Numbered from the stretch's first letter, positions 16,426-26,935 are shown. The stretch is DNA of 64,000 bases from an uncultured Lachnospiraceae bacterium (GCA_946558695.1 CAMNTQ010000003.1:1-64000), one strand, 5' to 3'. The notes: generated by a model from the sequence alone, not told the origin. Made by a program: numbers and translations.

Positions 16426-17976
16426 TTAAGCATCCTTTGTAATATAAGTCTCCCGCAGATAAGTGCGGTCAATCTTATTATTCTTGTTCATAGGAAGCTT
16501 TTCAAAATAATAAAGTTTGTTCGGAAACATATATTTCGGCAGCTTCTTTCCCAAAGCTTTTAACACTTGCTTATCACAGCATTCTTCCGCCTGATAAAAC
16601 ATAAGAATCTTTCCTGCCGCCTTATCGTAAATACACACTGCCGCCGCCAAAAACTCCAATGAATTTGCCGCCGCTTCAATCTCACCGAGTTCGATCCTGT
16701 GTCCCATATGCTTGATCTGGTCATCCTTTCTGGAAAGAAAGATCAGCTCGCCGTTCTCATTGACCTTCCCGATGTCACCGGTACGGTATATCCGTTCTGG
16801 GTATTCATGATTCAGCGGATTCTGACAGAAACTCTCTGCTGTTTTCTCTGCATTATTATAATATCCAAGAGCCAGACTGCTTCCCTTGATACAGATTTCT
16901 CCCGGAACGTCCGTCTCTGTCACCAGCCTGTCGTCATCCAGCAGAAATACGCCGGAATTTAAGAAAGGAATTCCGATAGGAAGTACCTCCTCGTCCGCAA
17001 AAGGACGGTTCACCTTATAGAAGGTACAGTTGCAGGTAATCTCTGTCGGTCCGTACAGATTCACATAATCGACATCCGCAAGATACCTTCTCCAGTAATT
17101 CAGCACTTTATTATGCATCACCTCTCCAGAAAACATGACCGTCTTAAGATACTTTGGAAGTTCCCCTGTAAATGCATTCAGATTTTCTATGATCCGAAGG
17201 GCCGACACTGCCCAAATGACCGTATTGATCTTCTTCTCATTCATAAAGGAAATGAGCTTCGCCGGAAACGAGAACATCACCTTCGGGATTACATACATGG
17301 TAGCCCCGTTTTTAATTGTGGAATAGATGTCTTTCACCGAAACATCAAAATCAAAAGGCGCCTGATTTCCAAAAATACACTCTTCCGAAAATGAAAATTC
17401 ATCCTTAAAATTATCGATCAGATCAATCACCGAACGATGGCTTACCAGCACACCCTTCGGAACTCCTGTAGAACCTGAAGTAAAGATGGCGTACAAAGGA
17501 TCCGTATCAAGCGCTCTGCGCCGCACCAATGCGAGACATTCCTTTTGCTCCCTGCTAAGCTCGCAGTCTCCTTTTGCCGCGAGTATGTCGCTCAGGATCA
17601 TCAGCCTGTCTTCTCTCTTCATAGTCTCAAGGATTCTTTTATCCTTCTCTTCTCCCAGAATCACCCTTGGATTCAAGGTATCAAGAATCAGTTCAATCCT
17701 CGCAGCCGGCATCTGCCGGTCAATGGGTACATAGAAATCCCCGCTGTAGACCACTCCGAAAAAACCGGTCAGGCTGCCGATCGACCGATCGATAAATACC
17801 GCTGCCGGTGCATTGCCTGCCATATCACCCCTAGATTCCAGTAAGAATGCTCCAAGAAACTGTGCCTGTTTTATAAATTCATGGTATGTAATCTCTGATC
17901 TGTCATCTGCAAAAAGTATCTTATCCGGGTATGCTTTGCCCGATTCCTCCAGATATTCTAATATATTTCTCTGCAT
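16426..17976 (-). CDS. amino acid adenylation enzyme (DltA-like ligase)
   Basis: ANL-superfamily enzyme of 516 residues. The A3 loop reads FTSGSTGVPKGV, A5 reads NLYGPTEITC, A7 reads YRTGDIG and A10 ends LPMNKNNKIDRTYL with the catalytic Lys. DltA proteins load D-alanine on the DltC carrier using ATP for teichoic acid D-alanylation. The match to DltA is fair, but other amino acids are possible. Start: ATG at 17976 is six bases after GAGG; an ATG right before it is too close. A 59-base gap separates it from the carrier gene. Confidence 0.82.
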   Translation of the reverse strand: MQRNILEYLEESGKAYPDKILFADDRSEITYHEFIKQAQFLGAFLLESRGDMAGNAPAAVFIDRSIGSLTGFFGVVYSGDFYVPIDRQMPAARIELILDTLNPRVILGEEKDKRILETMKREDRLMILSDILAAKGDCELSREQKECLALVRRRALDTDPLYAIFTSGSTGVPKGVLVSHRSVIDLIDNFKDEFSFSEECIFGNQAPFDFDVSVKDIYSTIKNGATMYVIPKVMFSFPAKLISFMNEKKINTVIWAVSALRIIENLNAFTGELPKYLKTVMFSGEVMHNKVLNYWRRYLADVDYVNLYGPTEITCNCTFYKVNRPFADEEVLPIGIPFLNSGVFLLDDDRLVTETDVPGEICIKGSSLALGYYNNAEKTAESFCQNPLNHEYPERIYRTGDIGKVNENGELIFLSRKDDQIKHMGHRIELGEIEAAANSLEFLAAAVCIYDKAAGKILMFYQAEECCDKQVLKALGKKLPKYMFPNKLYYFEKLPMNKNNKIDRTYLRETYITKDA

Positions 17977-18066
17977 CATGTACCTCTTTTCTTCACTAAA
18001 TATCATTAAAATATTTTAATGAACTATCGATAAAATGTCAATCTCTTCCTGCGAATTATCGAACCG

Positions 18067-19215
18067 CTAGTAATTTTTCCGAAGACTCAGCACTCCTTCA
18101 GCCAATATTCTCATATCATCCAGAATATAATCGAACGCACCTGCTTTATACAGATTAATAACAATCAATCCCGCCGGCACTGCAAAAATCATTCCGAATA
18201 TACCGCCTGTTTTATAGCCAACGTAAAGAAATACCAGTGTAAGCAGCGGATTCATCCCGATGCTGTCTCCCACAAGCTTTGGCTGAATCAACTGACGTAC
18301 AAGCTGCGTCACTCCGTAAAGCGCCAAAAGTCCCGCCGCCATCTTATAATTTCCCACAAGAAACTTGTAGACCGCCCACGGGAGCAGCGCCGTACCTGTG
18401 CCAAAAAACGGAAGAAAATCCAGAAATGCGATCAGGATTGCAAGAAGGAACGTAAAATTCAGTCCCATGATTAAAAAGCCCGCTGATAGAAGCAGAAAAA
18501 CTACTGCCATAATCTTAAACTGGGCTTTAAAATATCCGCCGACTGCGTATTTCAGATTATCGGATACCATCGTCATACGCGTGACGATTGGTTCCGGCGT
18601 AATACGTTTTGCAAGATGAAGTACCTCGTCTCTGTCCGCGATAAAGAAGTAGGCAGATATAAACGTCACGATAATCGCGACAAGTACGGAAGGGATTTTT
18701 TTCGCAAATTTCCCAGCGGCGGTCACTGTCGGCGTACTGATATTTCCCACGATGTTTCCCGCCTGCTTATCGAGATTTGAAAGCAGCCCGCTAAGAGCCT
18801 CGCCGATTCCTTTCGGAAGCCTTTTGTGAAGTCCCTGCATTCCCTCCCCGATTTCCTGAAAGCCCGCTTCCAGATCCTCATACATAGAGGGCATATCCCA
18901 GATTAAAGTCTGCACCTCTTTTCGCAGCGTACTCGCAAGAAGATAGACAAGAAAGACAATTCCCGCAAGTACCGCGATGATGATTAATGCCGAACCAAGC
19001 TTTCTCACGATCTTTAATTTTTGTTCCAGCAGATTTACAAGCGGCGCCGCAATCGCAGCGATTAGCCATCCAATCACAAAAGGCATGAAAAATATCATAA
19101 GCTTATAGCCCGCGACAAGAAACAGCACTGTCCCTGCCAGGCTGAATGCCAGACTTACGGCTACCTTCCAATATGGTCTGTTATCACCCATCTTCTCTTT
19201 GAAATTCATCTCCAT
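18067..19215 (-). CDS. AI-2E family transporter
   Basis: Membrane protein of 382 residues with paired N-terminal helices, a central soluble region (about 100-170) and four or more C-terminal helices. Family segments are LDFLPFFGTGTALLPWAVY, VRQLIQPKLVGDSIGMNPL and GMIFAVPAGL. The family includes TqsA (autoinducer-2 export) and Na+/H+ antiporters; the substrate here is not known. The start is supported by GGGAGA seven bases upstream. It sits alone between the dlt-like module and ysxC. Confidence 0.85.
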   Translation of the reverse strand: MEMNFKEKMGDNRPYWKVAVSLAFSLAGTVLFLVAGYKLMIFFMPFVIGWLIAAIAAPLVNLLEQKLKIVRKLGSALIIIAVLAGIVFLVYLLASTLRKEVQTLIWDMPSMYEDLEAGFQEIGEGMQGLHKRLPKGIGEALSGLLSNLDKQAGNIVGNISTPTVTAAGKFAKKIPSVLVAIIVTFISAYFFIADRDEVLHLAKRITPEPIVTRMTMVSDNLKYAVGGYFKAQFKIMAVVFLLLSAGFLIMGLNFTFLLAILIAFLDFLPFFGTGTALLPWAVYKFLVGNYKMAAGLLALYGVTQLVRQLIQPKLVGDSIGMNPLLTLVFLYVGYKTGGIFGMIFAVPAGLIVINLYKAGAFDYILDDMRILAEGVLSLRKNY

Positions 19216-19257
19216 ATCTGACTCTCCCCGCTGTCAAAAACTGTCTTCCAAAACACC

Positions 19258-19857
19258 TTAAAATGACTGTCTCTTAAGTACCGTCGTCTCTACCAGCTCC
19301 CAGATCTCATCTCTGCCCTGCTTGCTCACGGATGAAAACGGGATGATAACCGTCCCCGGCAGAATCGACAGCCCTTCCCTGATAAGCTTTAACTGCTTAT
19401 CCTTCTGGCTCCTCTTTATCTTGTCAAGTTTTGTAGCGATAATGACAGGCCGATATCCATTTTCTACGATCCACTCATACATCGTTCTGTCATTGGCAGA
19501 AGGCGCATGACGGATATCAATCAGCAAAAACAACGTCCGCAGCTGCTTTGAACTGCGCAGATACCGCTCTATCATTTTTCCCCACTGAAGCTTTTCTTTC
19601 TCGGAAACCTTGGCATATCCATATCCCGGAAGATCTACCAGATACAATTCCTCATTGATATTGTAAAAATTAATCGTCTGCGTCTTACCCGGCGTTGCGG
19701 ATATTCTTGCATAGGATTTCCGATTCATCAGCGCATTGATAAGTGAGGATTTCCCAACATTGGACTTTCCTGCAAATGCAATCTCCGGATACGGATTGTC
19801 TGGCAGACTGCTTGTGATACCGCACACAGTCTCCAGATTTAGGCTTTTAATTACCAT
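19258..19857 (-). CDS. ysxC: ribosome biogenesis GTPase YsxC/EngB
   Basis: GTPase of 199 residues needed for late 50S assembly. G motifs: GKSNVGKSSL (G1), ISATPGKTQ region (G2), DLPGYG (G3), TKLDK (G4) and SSV (G5). It follows lon by 20 bases, the common Firmicute order clpX-lon-ysxC. Confidence 0.95.
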   Translation of the reverse strand: MVIKSLNLETVCGITSSLPDNPYPEIAFAGKSNVGKSSLINALMNRKSYARISATPGKTQTINFYNINEELYLVDLPGYGYAKVSEKEKLQWGKMIERYLRSSKQLRTLFLLIDIRHAPSANDRTMYEWIVENGYRPVIIATKLDKIKRSQKDKQLKLIREGLSILPGTVIIPFSSVSKQGRDEIWELVETTVLKRQSF

Positions 19858-19877
19858 ACATGACTCCTTAATATTCT

Positions 19878-22241
19878 CTATCTCTTCACTGCCGCGCCTT
19901 TTTTCGGCTTAACAAGGGCGATTTTTAATACTTCGTCCATATGCGATACCGGAACGATATCCAGTTTCTTTGTAATCTCAGAAGAAATCTCCTCAATATC
20001 CGGCATATTCTCTTTCGGCACAATAACCGTACCGATTCCGGCGCTCTTTGCTGCCAAAAGCTTTTCTTTCAGACCGCCGATGGGAAGAACTCTTCCCCGA
20101 AGAGTGATCTCGCCGGTCATGGCCACATCCGCGCGCACTTTTTTCCCTGTGACGGCAGACAATATAGCTGTCGCCATGGTAATTCCCGCAGAAGGCCCGT
20201 CCTTGGGAACCGCTCCCTCCGGAATATGGATATGGACATCATGCTCTTTAAAGAAATCTTCCGCAATCTTGTAGGATTTTCCTATGGAACGAATGTAGCT
20301 GATCCCGGTTCTTGCCGATTCTTTCATCACATCGCCAAGCTGACCGGTCAGAAGAATCTCTCCTTCTCCCGGCATAACATTCACTTCAATCTGAAGCGTA
20401 TCGCCTCCCACACTGGTCCATGCCAGACCGCGGACAATTCCCACCTCATCCGTTTCGTTTGCCATCTGGTAAACGTACAACTCATTTCCAAGATACTGGT
20501 GTACATTCCGCTCCGTAATATGTACGGAAGCCTTCTTCTCCTCAAAGATCTCCTTGGCTGCTTTTCGGCAGATATCCGCAAGCTTTCTTTCAAGCTGCCG
20601 CACGCCCGCCTCTTTTGTATAGCTCCTTGCAATCTTCCAGACCGCCTTTTTACTCACATGAAGCTGCTTCTTTTTCAGTCCGTGCCGTTCCATCTGCTTC
20701 GGGATCAGGTGTTCCATCGCAATATGCAGTTTTTCATTCTCCGTATAGCTGGACACCTCAATGACCTCCATGCGATCCAGCAAAGGCCTTGGTATTGTCT
20801 GAAGCGTATTGGCTGTCGTGACAAAAAGAACCTCCGACAGATCAAGCGGAACCTCAAGGTAATGATCTCTGAATTTTTTATTCTGCTCGCTGTCCAGCAC
20901 TTCTAAAAGCGCAGAGAACGTATCTCCCTTGTAATCATTGCTCACTTTATCTATCTCGTCTAAAAGCATCAGCGGATTCTTAACCTTCGCACTTCGGATA
21001 CCGTCGGCGATCCTTCCCGGCATAGCTCCCACATAGGTCTTTCGGTGTCCTCTGATCTCCGCCTCGTCTCTCACGCCGCCTAAAGAAATGCGCACGTAAG
21101 GACGCTTGAGCGCTCTTGCGAGTGACTTTGCAATCGAAGTCTTTCCAGTTCCGGGAGGCCCCGCCAGACAGAGAATCGGACTGTCCCCTTTCTTTGTCAG
21201 TGCGCGGACTGCCATATATTCCAAAATCCGCTCCTTGACTTTCGTAAGTCCATAATGATCCTCGTCCAACACTTTCTTTGCATATGCGATATCCTTGTGC
21301 TCTTTGCACATCTTATCCCACGGCATCTCCAGCATCGTCTCAATATAGGTACGTATCACGCCAGTCTCACTGGGACTGTTCATAATATTGCGGAATCTCT
21401 TTATTTCTTTCGTCAGTTTCTGCTTTACTTCATCCGAAGATTCCAGCTTTCCTACCGCCTGCTCAAATTCGTCGGCATCGGACACTGTACTGTCGTCGCC
21501 AAGCTCTTCCCGAATTAAGCGTATTTCCTCTCTTAAAATATATTCCCGCTGATTTTTGTCAACACGCCGCTTTACCTTTGTCTGTATTTCCTCTTTGATA
21601 TTCTGTACCTGAACCTCATGAATAATCTTATTCACCAGCATATCATAACGGCGCATAAGATTCACTTCCTCTAAGAGCTCCTGTCTCTGCATATAGGGAA
21701 GCGGAAAATTGGCGGCAATGACGTCCACCAGCTTCTTAAGCTCTCTGATCTCGCCGATCTGTCCTGACAACTCCTTGTATGCCTTGGGATTCTTATCCAT
21801 ATATTCTTTAAAGACATCCTTAAGCCCCAGTACCATTGCCTCAGCATTCAAAGGGTATCTTTCAGCGCCGATCTCATCTGCCAAAGTATCTATATCTTCA
21901 ACGACCGACACATCAGCAAACAGACATTTTCCGGTATCCTCCATATGATTCAGCTGCGCGCGCTCATCTCCCATGATCAGCACACGGCTCATCCGCTTCG
22001 GCAGCTTTATGATCTGCTTGACCGTGACGATGCATCCCGTCTTATACACATCTTCAATCCCCGGTTCTTCTATATCTGCATTCTTCTGCGCAGTCAGAAA
22101 AAGTTTTTGCTGTCCCTCCATGGCACATTCAACCGCCGCCAATGATTTTTCCCTGCTTACATCAAAATGTATCACCATCTCCGGCAATACCGTCATTGCC
22201 CGCAAAGCTACCATCGGCAGGCTTTTTGTATTATCACCCAT
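19878..22241 (-). CDS. lon: ATP-dependent protease Lon
   Basis: Protease of 787 residues: N-terminal LON substrate domain, AAA+ module (GPPGTGKTSIAKSLARAL, LLDEIDK) and a C-terminal peptidase domain with catalytic Ser in KDGPSAGITM and Lys in GGLKEKLLAAKSAG. It degrades misfolded and regulatory proteins in the cytosol. Start: the frame extends 25 codons upstream, but GGGAG seven bases before the ATG at 22241 fixes it (MGDNTKSLPMVAL). A terminator lies between clpX and lon, so lon probably has its own promoter or depends on read-through. Confidence 0.95.
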   Translation of the reverse strand: MGDNTKSLPMVALRAMTVLPEMVIHFDVSREKSLAAVECAMEGQQKLFLTAQKNADIEEPGIEDVYKTGCIVTVKQIIKLPKRMSRVLIMGDERAQLNHMEDTGKCLFADVSVVEDIDTLADEIGAERYPLNAEAMVLGLKDVFKEYMDKNPKAYKELSGQIGEIRELKKLVDVIAANFPLPYMQRQELLEEVNLMRRYDMLVNKIIHEVQVQNIKEEIQTKVKRRVDKNQREYILREEIRLIREELGDDSTVSDADEFEQAVGKLESSDEVKQKLTKEIKRFRNIMNSPSETGVIRTYIETMLEMPWDKMCKEHKDIAYAKKVLDEDHYGLTKVKERILEYMAVRALTKKGDSPILCLAGPPGTGKTSIAKSLARALKRPYVRISLGGVRDEAEIRGHRKTYVGAMPGRIADGIRSAKVKNPLMLLDEIDKVSNDYKGDTFSALLEVLDSEQNKKFRDHYLEVPLDLSEVLFVTTANTLQTIPRPLLDRMEVIEVSSYTENEKLHIAMEHLIPKQMERHGLKKKQLHVSKKAVWKIARSYTKEAGVRQLERKLADICRKAAKEIFEEKKASVHITERNVHQYLGNELYVYQMANETDEVGIVRGLAWTSVGGDTLQIEVNVMPGEGEILLTGQLGDVMKESARTGISYIRSIGKSYKIAEDFFKEHDVHIHIPEGAVPKDGPSAGITMATAILSAVTGKKVRADVAMTGEITLRGRVLPIGGLKEKLLAAKSAGIGTVIVPKENMPDIEEISSEITKKLDIVPVSHMDEVLKIALVKPKKGAAVKR

Positions 22242-22274
22242 ATTTTTTCTCCCGATCATAAAATAAATTGGAGT

Positions 22275-22310
22275 AAAAAGGCAGGCGCAACCATCTTTTT
22301 GCACCCGCCT
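22275..22310 (-). terminator. terminator between clpX and lon
   Basis: Stem of 12 pairs (22299-22310 with 22279-22290, two G-T pairs) followed on the minus strand by TTTT. It lies 44 bases after the clpX stop. Confidence 0.8.
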
Positions 22311-22353
22311 CCACATACGAATCTATATTCGCTAGTCAACCTGTCTATTACCA

Positions 22354-23616
22354 CTATGCACTTTCAGACCGAACAACCGCATGTGTACACTCTGCCAGAC
22401 TATACCCCTTTACTACATCTTCTGTAATTCGGCATGTCTGTAGCGTCTCATCTGACGGCGCATGATACATGATATCCGTCATAACATCTTCCATAATGGC
22501 ACGAAGTCCTCTTGCCCCCGTCTTTCTCTTTAATGAAATATCTGCAATCTCTTCTAGAGCCTCTTTATCAAATGTAAGCTCTACACCGTCAAGCTCCAGC
22601 ATCTTCTGATACTGCTTCACCAATGCATTTCTCGGCTCTGTCAGAATGCGCATCAATGCCGCTTTATCCAGCAGTTCTAAAGACACCGTAACCGGAACTC
22701 TGCCCACCAGCTCCGGAATCAGGCCAAACTTAATCAAATCCTGAGGGAGAACCTGTGAAAGCAGAACATCCACATTATTCTCATGCTTGCTTGCTATCTC
22801 GGCATTAAAACCGATCGACTTCTGATCAATCCGCTTTTCAATAATCTTGTCAATTCCTTCAAATGCCCCGCCGCATATAAATAAAATATTCGTTGTGTCG
22901 ATCTGTATCAATTCTTGGTGCGGATGCTTCCTTCCGCCCTGAGGCGGTACATTGGCAACCGTTCCCTCAACAATCTTGAGAAGCGCCTGCTGAACGCCCT
23001 CGCCCGACACATCCCGGGTAATCGAAGGATTCTCGGATTTTCTCGTAATCTTATCAATCTCATCAATATAAATGATACCATATTCAGCGCGCTCAATATC
23101 CCCGTCCGCTGCCTGTATGATCTTCAGAAGGATATTCTCTACATCCTCCCCGACATATCCTGCTTCCGTCAGTGCAGTCGCATCTGCAATGGCAAAGGGA
23201 ACATTCAGAATCCTCGCCAAAGACTGTGCAAGAAGCGTCTTCCCGCAGCCAGTCGGCCCAAGCATCAATATATTGCTTTTTCCAAGCTCCACTCCCAGAT
23301 CTCTGCCTGCCATAATCCTCTTATAATGGTTGTATACAGCGACAGCGAGAACCTTCTTCGCCTCGTCCTGCCCAATTACATACTCATCCAGAAATGCCTT
23401 GATTTCTTCCGGTTTTATAAGATTAATGTCCGAGAATGGACTCCAATTCCCTCCATTCTCCTCGTATCCCAACTCTTCTTCTATAATTTCAGAGCAGACA
23501 TCGACACACTCGTCACAAATATACGTATCATTCGGCCCTGCAATCAACTTTCTGACCTGTGCCTGCGTTTTATTGCAAAATGAACATCTAATCTGGTCGT
23601 CACCTCTACCTAACAT
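22354..23616 (-). CDS. clpX: ClpX, unfoldase subunit of ClpXP
   Basis: Unfoldase of 420 residues. The N-terminal zinc domain has CSFCNK and CDECVDVC, the AAA+ core has [12 protein letters not shown] and [10 protein letters not shown], and sensor 2 sits in [13 protein letters not shown]. An IGF-type loop for ClpP contact is present in the usual region (GFNAEIAS nearby). It feeds proteins to ClpP, encoded 31 bases upstream. Confidence 0.96.
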   Translation of the reverse strand: MLGRGDDQIRCSFCNKTQAQVRKLIAGPNDTYICDECVDVCSEIIEEELGYEENGGNWSPFSDINLIKPEEIKAFLDEYVIGQDEAKKVLAVAVYNHYKRIMAGRDLGVELGKSNILMLGPTGCGKTLLAQSLARILNVPFAIADATALTEAGYVGEDVENILLKIIQAADGDIERAEYGIIYIDEIDKITRKSENPSITRDVSGEGVQQALLKIVEGTVANVPPQGGRKHPHQELIQIDTTNILFICGGAFEGIDKIIEKRIDQKSIGFNAEIASKHENNVDVLLSQVLPQDLIKFGLIPELVGRVPVTVSLELLDKAALMRILTEPRNALVKQYQKMLELDGVELTFDKEALEEIADISLKRKTGARGLRAIMEDVMTDIMYHAPSDETLQTCRITEDVVKGYSLAECTHAVVRSESA

Positions 23617-23647
23617 GCTTTCACCTCATACTATACCGGACTCATGA

Positions 23648-24229
23648 TTAACGGTGTGAAAGAACTTCGTCAATCAATCCGTACTCTTTCGCCTCTTCTG
23701 CGGACATAAAGTTATCACGTTCCGTATCAACGCTGATCACATCCAAAGGCTGTCCTGTATTCTCCGCCAGAATCTGGTTCAATTTCTGACGGGTTTTTAA
23801 AATATGTTCTGCGGCTATCTGAATCTCTGTCGCCTGTCCCTGCGCACCGCCGGATGGCTGATGGATCATGATCTCCGCATTCGGGAGTGCAAGACGCTTA
23901 CCCTTCTTGCCGCCTGACAGTAAAAAGGAACCCATACTTGCAGCCATGCCGATACAGATTGTCTCGACATCGCACTTAATGTACTGCATCGTATCATAGA
24001 TAGCCAAACCTGCAGTCACAGAACCGCCGGGGCTGTTAATATAAAGGTGGATATCTTTCTCAGGATCTTCTGCTTCAAGGAATAAAAGCTGCGCGACAAT
24101 GACACTCGCCGACACATCCGTTACTTCTTCTCCCAGAAAGATGATCCTATCCTTTAATAATCTGGAATAAATATCATAAGATCTCTCGCCGCGGCTCGTC
24201 TGCTCAATGACATAAGGTACTAAACTCAT
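23648..24229 (-). CDS. clpP: ClpP proteolytic subunit
   Basis: Serine protease of 193 residues with catalytic Ser in [14 protein letters not shown], His in IMIHQPSGG and Asp in the [11 protein letters not shown] region ([11 protein letters not shown]). It forms the 14-subunit chamber used by ClpX. Start with AGGAGG-type site; 42 bases downstream of tig. Confidence 0.96.
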   Translation of the reverse strand: MSLVPYVIEQTSRGERSYDIYSRLLKDRIIFLGEEVTDVSASVIVAQLLFLEAEDPEKDIHLYINSPGGSVTAGLAIYDTMQYIKCDVETICIGMAASMGSFLLSGGKKGKRLALPNAEIMIHQPSGGAQGQATEIQIAAEHILKTRQKLNQILAENTGQPLDVISVDTERDNFMSAEEAKEYGLIDEVLSHR

Positions 24230-24271
24230 ATATCATATGCCTCCTGTCTATTATAAACTTACTGTTTCTCT

Positions 24272-25558
24272 TTATTTCTCTACGGCATTCTCCACCAAGA
24301 ATGTAACCGCTTCCTGAACAGCCATATCTTCTTTCATCTGTTTCTTTTCTGCATCACTCATGAATTCTTTCAGCTTATCAGCTTCCATCTTATAGCTCTC
24401 CGCCATCTTGCTGATCTCTTCATCAATCTTCTCATCGCTGATCTCAATATTCTCAGCCTTTGCAATCGCCTCAAGGACAATCCGCGTCTCTATCCGCTTG
24501 ATTGCCTGCGGACGCATCTCCTCTTCCATCTTCTCAGCAGTCATGCCTGTAAACTGGTAATACTGCTCCATCGTAAGTCCCTGTGACTGCATCCTTCTTG
24601 CAAAATCATCCGTCATCTGGCTGATATTCGTCGTGATCATAGCCTCCGGAATCTCAAAAGAAGCATTCTCCACTGCCTTCTCAACAGCCTGATCTTCCTG
24701 TTTACGCTTTCCTTCCGCTTCTTTCTGCTCTTTAATCTTTGCCTTAAGATCAGCTTTATATTCATCCAGAGTGTCAAATTCTGAAACTTCTGCCGCAAAT
24801 TCATCGTCAATCTCCGGAAGTTCCTTCATCTTAATCTCATGTACCGTACATTTGAATACCGCATCCTTGCCCTTCAGTTCTTCCGCATGGTAATCCTCCG
24901 GGAAAGTAACCTTAACTTCTACTTCCTTCTCTGCCTCTGCACCGACAAGCTGCTCTTCAAAGCCCGGAATAAAAGAGCCGGAACCAATTGTAAGCGGATA
25001 ATTCTCTCCCTTTCCGCCTTCAAATGTCTCTCCGTCCACGAACCCTTCAAAATCCATAATGACTTCGTCGCCGTTCTGGACCGCCCTGTCCTCTACCGTC
25101 ACGGTTCTTGCATTCTTCTCCGCTTCTTCCTTCAGCTTTTCTTCTACTTCCTTCTGCGTCACACGCGTAGATATCTTATCAACCTCAAGTCCTTTATATT
25201 CTCCCAGTGTTACCTCCGGTTTCACTGCAACCTCCGCCGTAAAAATAAAAGGCTTGCCTTTTTCAATCTGAACGACATCAACCTCCGGTCTTGATACAAT
25301 ATCAAGTTCACACTCCTCATACGCATCTGCATATGCCTTTGGCATCAGCTCATTGATCGCATCATCATAAAAAATCTCCGGGCCATACATCTTCTCGATC
25401 ATCTGACGCGGAACCTTGCCCTTACGGAAACCCGGAAGGGTAATTTTGTTCTTCTGCTTCTTATATGCACTCTGAAGTGCTTTCTCTAAATCATCGGCAG
25501 AAACCTCAATGGTAAGCTTTGCCATGTTTTTTTCTAATTTTTCTACCTGTAAACTCAT
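24272..25558 (-). CDS. tig: trigger factor
   Basis: Ribosome-bound chaperone of 428 residues. The N-terminal ribosome-binding domain has PGFRKGKVPRQMIEKMYG, the middle FKBP-type peptidyl-prolyl isomerase domain starts near VQNGDEVIMDFEGFVDGE (about 160-240), and the rest is the helical chaperone domain. First gene of the tig-clpP-clpX run, with a promoter at about 25634. Confidence 0.95.
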   Translation of the reverse strand: MSLQVEKLEKNMAKLTIEVSADDLEKALQSAYKKQKNKITLPGFRKGKVPRQMIEKMYGPEIFYDDAINELMPKAYADAYEECELDIVSRPEVDVVQIEKGKPFIFTAEVAVKPEVTLGEYKGLEVDKISTRVTQKEVEEKLKEEAEKNARTVTVEDRAVQNGDEVIMDFEGFVDGETFEGGKGENYPLTIGSGSFIPGFEEQLVGAEAEKEVEVKVTFPEDYHAEELKGKDAVFKCTVHEIKMKELPEIDDEFAAEVSEFDTLDEYKADLKAKIKEQKEAEGKRKQEDQAVEKAVENASFEIPEAMITTNISQMTDDFARRMQSQGLTMEQYYQFTGMTAEKMEEEMRPQAIKRIETRIVLEAIAKAENIEISDEKIDEEISKMAESYKMEADKLKEFMSDAEKKQMKEDMAVQEAVTFLVENAVEK

Positions 25559-25633
25559 TTACTATATCCTCCTGTTTCTATCCCATTCTTTGACAGTTGT
25601 AAAATGGGCACACTGCTTTGCACTCATTAAAGA

Positions 25634-25639
25634 AGTATA
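25634..25639 (-). promoter_or_regulatory. -10 box of the tig-clpP-clpX promoter
   Basis: On the minus strand TGTTATACT forms an extended -10 (TG-T-TATACT). The -35 is weak (TAGATA, 17 bases upstream). It is 76 bases upstream of the tig ATG. Confidence 0.45.
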
Positions 25640-25659
25640 ACACAAACATTTTCAAATAT

Positions 25660-26331
25660 CTAGCCCCCGATTTCATCTAATCGAAGTATTTTTGAGATTA
25701 AATTGTCCATATCATCCTCATCGATCGAATAAATATCATTTGTATCCGATTTCACCCTTAAAATCACCGTCTGTTTGTCCCCATATTCACTGTCTTCATA
25801 AGCCCTTCTCAGCAATTCATAAGCTTGTCTTGCAATTTCAGTCAGCACCTGAGCCTGTATTTGTTCCTCTGTGCCGTTGTATTCCCCGTTCTTTATTCTT
25901 TCTGTTATTCTTAAGGCATCCTCTGCCAAAAGTTCTTTGTATCTCAGGAATGTATCTATGGGCTGTATGACAACCGGAACCTCGTATTCTTTCTTTCCGG
26001 TTTCATCAGCTTCTCCCACCTCATATCTCATGGAAGAAAAAATCGCTGCCGCCAGCTCTTTAAATTCTTCGGAAGCATCGTCTGTGATATTCATGCCGTC
26101 CGTAATGTAACCTGCCACAAAATGATCAATAAATTCCTGATACATCTGGCCAAGTTCTTCCTGAGTGGCGCCTGCCACTAGTGTCCTCGCGTTTTTTATA
26201 TCTCCCTGAAACTGCAGATCAAGAATTGCCTCCGTATATCCTGACGCGTCAAACCCGCCGCTGCATCCTGTCATTGTAAAAAGGATTACACAAGCAGCAA
26301 AAACAGATATTATTTTTTTCAACCGTACCAT
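25660..26331 (-). CDS. lipoprotein, possibly DUF5105-like
   Basis: Lipoprotein of 223 residues. The signal peptide ends FTMTGCSGG (Cys23). The mature part is helical and acidic (DLQFQGDIKNARTLVAGATQ, FLRYKELLAEDALR), with no catalytic motif. It resembles the DUF5105 lipoproteins of Firmicutes in layout; this is a weak call. It stands between tig and the DJ-1 gene, 23 bases after the latter, and may be its second gene. Confidence 0.7.
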   Translation of the reverse strand: MVRLKKIISVFAACVILFTMTGCSGGFDASGYTEAILDLQFQGDIKNARTLVAGATQEELGQMYQEFIDHFVAGYITDGMNITDDASEEFKELAAAIFSSMRYEVGEADETGKKEYEVPVVIQPIDTFLRYKELLAEDALRITERIKNGEYNGTEEQIQAQVLTEIARQAYELLRRAYEDSEYGDKQTVILRVKSDTNDIYSIDEDDMDNLISKILRLDEIGG

Positions 26332-26354
26332 AAATATCCTCTTATCTGTCTCAT

Positions 26355-26903
26355 TTACTCATATATGATAGATTCTGCAATGCCGACGGCCCTTTCCTTC
26401 CCTGCAAGCACCGTAATGAGTTCTAACGCAAAATCAATTGCCGTCCCCGCGCCGCGGCTGGTCACAATATTTCCGTCCACCACCGCAGGAACCTTTACAA
26501 TAACCGCTCCCTGGATATCACTCTCTACCGAAGGGTAGCATGCGATACGCTTACCCTTAAGCAGTCCCAGATCACTGAGAACGGTAGGCGCCGCACAGAT
26601 CGCCCCTACAACCTTGCCGCCCTCCGCAAAATCCGTTACAACCTTCCGCACTCCCTCATGCTCCTTCAGATTCGCCGTACCCGGCATACCGCCCGGAAGT
26701 ACGATTGCATCCGCCTCCGAAAAATCCGATTCTTCAAACAAGTCTTCTGCCTGCACATTGATTCCATGTGCACCGTGAACCTGATATTCATCGCCAATCG
26801 ACACCGTGTCTACATATATCTGCGCTCTCCTTAACAAATCAACGACTGTTAATGCCTCAATCTCTTCAAATCCGTCTGCCAGCAATACATTTACTTTGAT
26901 CAT
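26355..26903 (-). CDS. DJ-1/PfpI family protein (YajL-like)
   Basis: Protein of 182 residues with the DJ-1 fold signatures LLADGFEEIEALTVVDLLRR, VLPGGMPG and the nucleophile elbow AICAAP (Cys103 region), with the conserved Glu near residue 15. Members are linked to protein deglycation and oxidative stress. The start has AAGGAG upstream. It is divergent from the CYTH gene across a 99-base control region. Confidence 0.9.
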   Translation of the reverse strand: MIKVNVLLADGFEEIEALTVVDLLRRAQIYVDTVSIGDEYQVHGAHGINVQAEDLFEESDFSEADAIVLPGGMPGTANLKEHEGVRKVVTDFAEGGKVVGAICAAPTVLSDLGLLKGKRIACYPSVESDIQGAVIVKVPAVVDGNIVTSRGAGTAIDFALELITVLAGKERAVGIAESIIYE

Positions 26904-26935
26904 AGAAAATCTCCTTTCTTCTGATAGAATGATTG

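Noticed and set aside
19941-20906. Plus-strand frame of 321 codons under lon
   Set aside because: Antisense to the Lon AAA+ and peptidase regions.
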